Assembly: GCA_946543465.1 (NCBI GenBank)
Contig: CAMNLR010000104.1
Coordinates: forward strand, 1-42,110
Direction: 5' to 3'
DNA: 42,110 nt
Origin: CAG-791 sp002390025
Lineage (GTDB): Bacteria > Bacillota > Clostridia > Lachnospirales > Lachnospiraceae
Positions 28,222 to 34,300 of this stretch are shown in pieces. Positions within the stretch are counted from its first letter, which is position 1. Every line of letters starts with the position of its first letter. The position numbers were made by a program, and so were the translations under genes. The notes beneath the pieces were generated by a model. That model searched no databases, was not told the DNA's origin, and saw nothing but the letters and a program-made list of their open reading frames with translations.

Positions 28222-28664
28222 TTTTTGAGGGGTTCCAAAAGTCCCAGCTTTGCCAGGAGTTTTTTGAATCTGCTCCTCAGGCGCAGACGGAAAAGGCGCA
28301 GCGGATAAATAAAGTGCCAGAAGCGGGAGTAAAAGCGGTACCCGGGTTCAGTGACCTGGTGCTGCTTTCCCTTTCGGACGAAACCGGTCAGGACACCCAG
28401 GACGTTGCATTCCGGAACGGTTTCAATCGTGTAAGTATTGTCCCCGCGGATGTAATAGACTCCGTCTCCAAGTGACAGGACCCTGTGGAGGACATACTGT
28501 TTGCCCCGCCTGTACAGGGCGACGTCGTAGGGCTTCAGCCGCCCCTCAAAGGTCTCTATAATCACCAGATCCCGGTTCTGATAGAGCATGGGCTGCATGC
28601 TGACGCCCCTGGTCTTGTAGATCAGGCGCCCGTCCCGGGACAGAATTTCCTCAAAAGTTGTCAT
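28191..28664 (-). CDS. S24/S26-type serine peptidase-like protein (SipW/ER-type Ser-His signature)
   Basis: A 157-aa protein of the signal-peptidase/LexA peptidase fold. Ser22 in GVSMQPML matches the nucleophile box, and YVLHRV places a His (60) where bacterial type I signal peptidases have Lys, as in the SipW/eukaryotic S26B group. GDGVYYIRGDN resembles the GDN box. No N-terminal membrane helix is visible, and the C-terminal 50 residues are very basic and aromatic (FYSRFWHFIYPLRLFRLRLR). It could be a soluble processing peptidase or act on cyclic-peptide precursors. Substrate unknown. The gene has its own promoter. Confidence 0.8.
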   Translation of the reverse strand: MTTFEEILSRDGRLIYKTRGVSMQPMLYQNRDLVIIETFEGRLKPYDVALYRRGKQYVLHRVLSLGDGVYYIRGDNTYTIETVPECNVLGVLTGFVRKGKQHQVTEPGYRFYSRFWHFIYPLRLFRLRLRSRFKKLLAKLGLLEPLKKFLRKTGLRK

Positions 28665-28687
28665 CTTTTCTCTGTTTCCAATCTTTA

Positions 28688-28740
28688 CAATCTATAAAAA
28701 TTCCAATCTTTACAATCTATAATCAATAAAAAGTTTTTTC
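28688..28740 (-). repeat. 25-bp duplication in S26 leader
   Basis: Two adjacent copies of TATAGATTGTAAAGATTGGAA upstream of the start codon. Confidence 0.8.
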
Positions 28741-28791
28741 TTTAACTCTATTTTTCACAGCATGAAGGAGGTGATTCTTTTTGAGTATTTT

Positions 28792-28820
28792 ATTATAGCG
28801 GTTTTCACTCGTTTCTTCCA
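28792..28820 (-). promoter_or_regulatory. Promoter of the S26 peptidase gene
   Basis: Minus strand TGGAAG, 17 bases, TATAAT inside TGTGGAAGAA...CGCTATAATAAA, the same arrangement as at 28081-28109. Confidence 0.65.
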
Positions 28821-28834
28821 CACAAATGTCACTG

Positions 28835-29010
28835 CCCCCATCAACTTCCCGTCAACTTTTTATTAACCGTCCACCAACTTCTCTATATCCGTCTGCCAAT
28901 TTTTCGCTGACATATCATCAAGTCTCTATTAACCGTCAGCTAACTCCTCAATATCCGTCTGTCAAGTTTTCATTAACCGTCCATCAACCGCTCATAACCT
29001 CCTCATATCC
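28835..29010. repeat. Degenerate ~43-bp repeats upstream of the ECF sigma gene
   Basis: Variants of TTTTYATTAACCGTCCAYCAAC followed by TCAATATCCGTCTGYCAA recur three to four times. There is no gene in 28821-29164. Confidence 0.75.
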
Positions 29011-29082
29011 CCCCATAGCCCCCAAAAATCAAAACACAGGATTTTCTAAAATCTACATATATGCAAATCGATGTTTTTTAGG

Positions 29083-29088
29083 TACAAT
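29083..29088 (+). promoter_or_regulatory. Possible -10 of the sigma factor gene
   Basis: TACAAT lies 76 bases before the start; no good -35 is visible. Confidence 0.3.
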
Positions 29089-29164
29089 ATAAATGTGAAT
29101 TCAAACATTGACCGCAGAAACTGGTCCGATACAAAAAGAGGAATACACATCAAGAGGCTTCGTT

Positions 29165-29710
29165 ATGCAAATGTCCAAAACGGATAATCAATTGAATAAA
29201 GAAGATTTTGCTGTAGTGTTCGAGGAGCAGTTCTCTGCTATCTACAACTACGTTTATGCAAGGATACTCCACAGGGAGCGCACGGAGGATCTGGTCAGCG
29301 AAATCTTCATGAAAGCGATGACGCATTACGAGTCCTTCGATCCTTCCATAGCATCGGTCAAGACCTGGCTTGTCAATATCGCCCGAAATACACTGATCGA
29401 CGAATTCCGCCGTTCAGGCCGCGCCCAGCTCTACTCCCTCGACGCAGACACGGAATTTATAGAGCCCTCTGAGCTCGATGAATATCCTATCATGCAAAAT
29501 CCCGTCAACCGGGAAGCGCATGAACTTCTGAAAAAACTCTCCGATTCTGAGAGAGAACTGATCGGTATGATCTATTTTGAGGGACTCTCCAATCCCGAGA
29601 TCGGCGCGATTCTCGGCATCAACGCCAAAGCCGTCAGCGAACGCCACAGAAGGCTTCTGGCCAAATGCCGCAAGCTGGAGGCAGGCAAGAGCCTCTGGGA
29701 TTTCTTATAA
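29165..29710 (+). CDS. ECF-type RNA polymerase sigma factor, orphan
   Basis: A 181-aa sigma-70 family protein with region 2 (FEEQFSAIYNYVYARIL .. DLVSEIFMKAM .. VKTWLVNIARNTLIDEFRR) and region 4 (LLKKLSDSERELIGMIYFEGL .. IGAILGINAKAVSERHRRLL). The linker has an acidic ADTEFIEPSELDEYP stretch. I take the ATG at 29165, seven bases after AAGAGG; an upstream TTG at 29108 is in frame but lacks a site. A terminator follows within 75 bases, so there is no adjacent anti-sigma factor. It directs unknown genes, possibly the nearby surface proteins. Confidence 0.9.
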   Translation: MQMSKTDNQLNKEDFAVVFEEQFSAIYNYVYARILHRERTEDLVSEIFMKAMTHYESFDPSIASVKTWLVNIARNTLIDEFRRSGRAQLYSLDADTEFIEPSELDEYPIMQNPVNREAHELLKKLSDSERELIGMIYFEGLSNPEIGAILGINAKAVSERHRRLLAKCRKLEAGKSLWDFL

Positions 29711-29782
29711 TGAATATATCATTGTTTGATATATAATCTTGTTATGATTTTCTTTTTCCTTTTTTCTTTTATGAAAGCTGAG

Positions 29783-29813
29783 ATGCCCATCCCTTCGGGG
29801 ATGGGTATTTTTT
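29783..29813 (+). terminator. Intrinsic terminator after the sigma factor
   Basis: ATGCCCATCCC-TTCG-GGGATGGGTAT, a perfect eleven-pair stem with a UUCG loop, followed by TTTTTT. Confidence 0.95.
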
Positions 29814-29829
29814 GTTTGATCCCTGGCTT

Positions 29830-30180
29830 GATTCCTGGAAAAGATCACCCCTGCCCCGCCGCACGGCCAGTTACCGGCGGAAGATTTGATGCAAAAGTCA
29901 CTACTGCTGAAAAAAACAAGCGATATATATATTTCAACAGAAGAAAATCACCACTGTCCCGCCAACCAGCCAGCGACCCGTGGAAAAATTGCTAGAAAGG
30001 TCACTACTTCAGCGCAAAAGCCAAGCGATATACATGTTTCAAGGGTCGAAGATCACCACTGCCTCGACAACCGGTTAGCGACCGGCGGAAGTGTATAAAG
30101 AAAGGTCACACATGCCCTTCAAAAAGCCAGCTACCGGCGGAAGATTTGAAGGAAAGATCACCCCTTCCCCACAAAAAATA
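29830..30180 (+). repeat. Composite ~105-bp repeat array B
   Basis: Three to four units, plus strand order GATCACCACTGCC, CGCCAACCAG..CAGCGACC, GGCGGAAGATTT, GGTCACTACTGC, AAGCGATATA. This matches array A (19604-20036) in reverse orientation. Each unit has two TCACYACTGCC boxes. It lies between the sigma-factor terminator and the terminator of a convergent small gene. I find no credible coding frame in it. Confidence 0.85.
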
Positions 30181-30251
30181 TCAACTCATGTCAAAACAAA
30201 TATCCAGAAACCAAAAAACATCACCCCACCCACAAACAGGTTCATTGAGCA

Positions 30252-30281
30252 AAACAAAAGAGACACCCGAAGGTGTCCCTC
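30252..30281 (-). terminator. Intrinsic terminator after the small leader-like gene
   Basis: Minus strand GGGACACC-TTCG-GGTGTCTC then TTTTG, three bases after the stop codon. Its placement supports the 115-aa gene being real. Confidence 0.9.
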
Positions 30282-30283
30282 TT

Positions 30284-30631
30284 CTACTCTCCTGCGTCAT
30301 GATCTGTGATCTTTCCCGAGAAAGTACTGTCCCAGGGATTTTTGCCCTGTCCTTCCAGCAACTGTTTCGACTTGGTTCTTGAAGCCGAACTTTGCTGCTG
30401 CATTGCAAGATTACCTGCAGCGTTGACAAGTTCCAGTTCATCTAAACTGAGTTGCCGGGCCTGAGTCTTCCTGTTGCTGATCTCATTACTGATCCCAGCG
30501 CTCCGATCCCGGAAATCCTGCTCTGAAATTGATTTCTTTGTGTTTCCAAAAAGCTGATTCCGCAGCCGGTCTTTGAGATCGGTCTCGCCGGAAAAATCAA
30601 CTTTATTGAAAAACTGTTCCACCTTACTCAT
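30284..30631 (-). CDS. Small protein with RiPP-leader-like LSLDELELVNAAG motif
   Basis: A 115-aa hydrophilic protein. The start is placed at the ATG at 30629-30631 (MSKVEQFFNK), with AGGTGA upstream; an ATG ten codons earlier lacks a site. Residues 61-73 (LSLDELELVNAAG) resemble the LSxxELxxVxGG cleavage motif of Nif11/NHLP and double-glycine bacteriocin leaders, but with AAG rather than GG, and it is followed by a polar 42-residue stretch (NLAMQQQSSASRTKS...) without Cys. No modification enzyme or exporter is nearby. It could also be an ordinary cytoplasmic protein. A terminator follows directly. Confidence 0.6.
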   Translation of the reverse strand: MSKVEQFFNKVDFSGETDLKDRLRNQLFGNTKKSISEQDFRDRSAGISNEISNRKTQARQLSLDELELVNAAGNLAMQQQSSASRTKSKQLLEGQGKNPWDSTFSGKITDHDAGE

Positions 30632-30790
30632 CTTCTCACCTGCGGCTGTTTTTCTACTCATAAGTCAAAAGGACATACTTAACCTTACCACTATAAATAT
30701 TTATACGCCACTAAAAAATATAATCCACGTAAAAATAAAGAATTGATTAAATTGAGCAATCGGCATATTTGTAAAAAAAATAAGACGTAA

Positions 30791-30970
30791 AAGCACTGCG
30801 AACTATGTATGAAACCCTCTTCCACAGCCAAATGAAAAGTTCTGTGGCAGCACTAAAAAACCTCAATGGCAGCGATACGAAACCTCAGTGGAAGCCATAT
30901 GAAAATTTCTATGGCAGCCCTGTAAAAGCTTCAGTGGCAGCCATGTGAAAAACTCTGTGGCAGCCTTGTG
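30791..30970. repeat. Degenerate ~23-bp direct-repeat array
   Basis: About seven variants of GAAAAYTTCTGTGGCAGCCATGT. Spacing is 22-23 bases with no unique spacers, so it is not a CRISPR. Confidence 0.9.
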
Positions 30971-31056
30971 AAGCCCCCTTTATAATGAAAAAAAGCAATA
31001 TTTATACTCTTTAAACAACTCCATGAAAAGTTCGGATTTCTGCCGATTTTTTCATG

Positions 31057-31085
31057 TACAACCGTATATATTAATGTAGTATAAT
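31057..31085 (+). promoter_or_regulatory. Possible promoter of the FecR/MBG gene
   Basis: TATAAT at 31080-31085 with TACAAC 17 bases upstream; the -35 is weak. It gives a leader of about 285 bases. Confidence 0.4.
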
Positions 31086-31106
31086 CTTTTTATACAACCT
31101 GAATTC

Positions 31107-31178
31107 ATTACTGAAAGAAAGTATAGCAGATTATTAATAGTAATTACTGAAAGAAGGTATAGCAAATTATTAATAACG
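31107..31178 (+). repeat. 36-bp tandem duplication
   Basis: Two near-identical copies of ATTACTGAAAGAARGTATAG followed by CARATTATTAATA, just inside the presumed leader. Confidence 0.9.
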
Positions 31179-31218
31179 CATGACGGATTATCCGCGGCTC
31201 ACAAATGATAACTGCTTG

Positions 31219-31353
31219 CCAAAAATCTGTTGTTTTAAAATCTGTTATCCCCAAAATTGTTATCCCCAAAATTGTTATCCCTAAAAATGATATCCCAAGA
31301 TTTATTATCCCAAAATATGTTATCCCAAATCTGTTGTTTTAAAACTGTCATCT
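31219..31353 (+). repeat. ~16-bp tandem repeat (CCCCAAAATTGTTATC type)
   Basis: About eight variants in a row (TTATCCCCAAAATTG, TTATCCCTAAAAATGA, TTATCCCAAAATATG), ending 20 bases before the start of the 1881-aa gene. They probably lie in its leader. Confidence 0.88.
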
Positions 31354-31374
31354 GAAAAAAGGAAGAACACCCCT

Positions 31375-34300
31375 ATGAAAACGTCTTTTTGCAAGCGTCT
31401 TTTCAACATTCCCTTCGTCCTGGCCTTTACCATGCTGCTCGCGATGACTGTCATGGCGGAGTCCTACACGGCGACCACCATGCGGCTGCTTCATTATGAA
31501 GGAACCGTAGAGATCGAGGATGAATCCGGCAAGTCAGGTCTGGTCATGGAGAACATCCGCTTCAACAGCGGGCAGTCGCTGCACACCGGAGCGGCCAGCA
31601 GCGCTTCCGTCGGGATGGATTCCACCAAGATTGTCACTTTGGACGAGAACACAAAGGTAAAGTTCACCAAGAAGTCCAAAGAGATGCAGCTCTCCCTCTC
31701 GGAAGGAAGCTTTTTTCTTGACGTCAGCGAGAAGCTGGGAGGCGATGAATCGCTGGATATCAAGACTTCAACGATGACAGTCGGAATCCGCGGAACGATC
31801 GTGGTCGTCTCCACTTATCCCTTAGAGGAATATCAGAAAAGGCTGTCAGAGAAAGCTGCCGGCGGACAGGCCGCAGCGGAACAGGCCGCAGAGGGTCAGG
31901 CGGCGGCAAGTCAGGCTGCCGGTGCAGAGGAAGCCTCCCTCTCGTCTCTGGAAGAGACCATCCTGCAGACCTCCGAGGCCAACGGCGGTGTCGTGTCTGT
32001 GATCGGCGTCCTGGAAGGAAAGGTCCAGATGGACTATCAGGATGAGACCGGCAAAAACATCAAGCTCGATGTCTCCGGCGGACAGAAGGCCACCCTGCTG
32101 GATTCCGACGACAACGGCAAGGCGGATGTGACTCCGGAAGTCAATAAAGTGGACTTCGATGATATTTTCGAGGCGGCCCGCAAAGAGATTCAGGACAACC
32201 CCGAGCTGCAGAAGCGGCTCAAGGACACCGGACTGGATCTTCCCGGCACTACCGATGATCTTTCCTCCAACCCTGCAAACGGGAACTGGACCTATAACGG
32301 CCATGTAACTGTCATTGCCCAGAGCGCCAGTAAGATGTATGACGGCCAGCCCCTCACCCGCAGGTCGGATGTACTTGTACAGGGCCTTCCCTCCGGCTTT
32401 ACTTTCGATGCAGCCGCGGGCGGCACACGCACCGATGCAGGTTCAGGCGACAATCCGGTCCAGAACTTTGCAATCTATAACCGGAACCGCGAAAACGTCA
32501 CCAGTCATTTCACAAATATTGAAAAAATATCCGGAAAGCTGATTATCGACCCCGCGCCCCTGACCGCCTGGAGCGGCAGCGCAAGCAAGGTCTATGACGG
32601 GACGCCTCTGACCAGCACGGAGACAAAGCTGACTTTTTCTCCCGGATATGAAAAAACAAACTACGCCCGGAAGAATCTGTCCTATGTCGTTACAGGAAGA
32701 GGATCCGCCTCAACTGGCAGATCAACATCCGGAAATGCATCAGGAAGTTCATCAGGAAATACAACAGGCCTTGCTGACAGCCAGACCCTTTACGGCATCT
32801 GCGGCACGGTCCTGGTGCACGGCAGCAACCCTCTCACAGGGGAGATCAAAGAGATCTACCTGGTCGCAGGTCAGAAGCTGACCGTCCACCTGTCCGACAA
32901 GGATCAGGAAGCCAGTATCGAGTATGTTATTGAGACCATCACCGAGGACCAGGTTCCCGAAGATATCCTCCGCATCTATGGGGACAATCCCGAGATCCTG
33001 ACCCAGGCCTGTGCCGAGACGGGATGGGATGCCGAGAAACTCAACAAGAGGATCCAGACTCTCCCGCCCCTTGACACCAGGAGCAGCGACGTAAACGGCG
33101 TCAAGATGGACAGCCAGACAACTGAGAACCTGATGGAGGACTGCACAAATGTGCGGATCACCATCGATACAGAGGGCACCAATTACAACAACAGGGCACT
33201 GAACAAGGAAGAAGCCCATTACACACCCATGAAGGCCGATCCTTCCATCAAGATCATCACCAACGCTTCCATCACTGATGTCGGCACGATCCCGAATTCT
33301 TTTACCATTGATTGGGGCTCTGCCAATAAAGACAATTACAAGCTGTCCGAGGAATATGGCACGCTGACCGTGACCCCCGCTTCGGCAGTCGTCAAGACCG
33401 GCTCCGCCGAAAAAGTCTATGACGGCACCCCGCTGACCAACAGCGAGGCCTCTATCTCCGGCCTTGTCCACGGCGAGACCGCCAAAGTCACGGCAACAGG
33501 TTCCATCACCAATGTGGGCAGCAAATCCAACTCCTACTCCATCGACTGGGGCAGCGCAAAAGAAAAGAACTATGATGTCAGCAGTCAGACCGGTACTCTC
33601 CGGGTGACCGGAAATGACGCGCAGATTTCCATCAAAGTCTCTGTATCCGGCAAGACCTACGACGGTAAACCTCTGGATATCGATACGGTCGTGACCTCAG
33701 GAGATTCCGCCGAGACCGCCTCGAAAAAACAGGTTGCCGCCGCTGGCGCTCCCGCCGAAAATGAGACCGCCTCGAAAAAACAGGTTGCCGCCACTGGCTC
33801 CCCCGCCGAAAATGAGACTGCCTCAAAGAAACAGCTTGTAACCGCTGCCGACTCGGCAAACGATTCAGGCACAGGCTCCAAGGGCGGGCAGGATGAAACT
33901 ACCAATACCGTGAAAGTGGAGGGTCTTCCTTCCGGTTTCACCTTCAAGGCACATATCACCGGTTCCCGCACCGATGCCGGCACCGGCGACCTGACCATCG
34001 AATCCTACCAGATCCTCGATGAGGATGGAACGGACGTCACAGACCAGTTCTCGAACGTGGAGATCGTAGAGAGTACGCTGACCATCGACCCCGCTCCCGC
34101 TGCGGTCACGACGGGCTCTGCTTCCAAGCTCTACGACGGCACGCCCCTGACCAGCAGTGAAGCTTCCGTCTCCGGCATAGTGGATGCGGACAAGGATGCC
34201 GTGAAGGTCACCGCAACGGGCTCCATCACCGAGATCGGAACCGCGGAAAACACCTACACCATCGACTGGGGCACTGCCAAGAGCAGCAACTACACCCTGT

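Noticed and set aside
28771..28866. 31-codon plus-strand ORF (GTG start) after a perfect ribosome site
   Set aside because: The GTG is part of the ribosome site itself, so spacing is impossible; the next TTG gives only five codons.
29711..30309. Short plus-strand frames in array B
   Set aside because: Periodic frames from repeat DNA, without ribosome sites; they lie beyond a strong terminator.
30791..30970. Possible CRISPR array
   Set aside because: Repeats are directly adjacent and degenerate, with no unique spacers and no cas genes.
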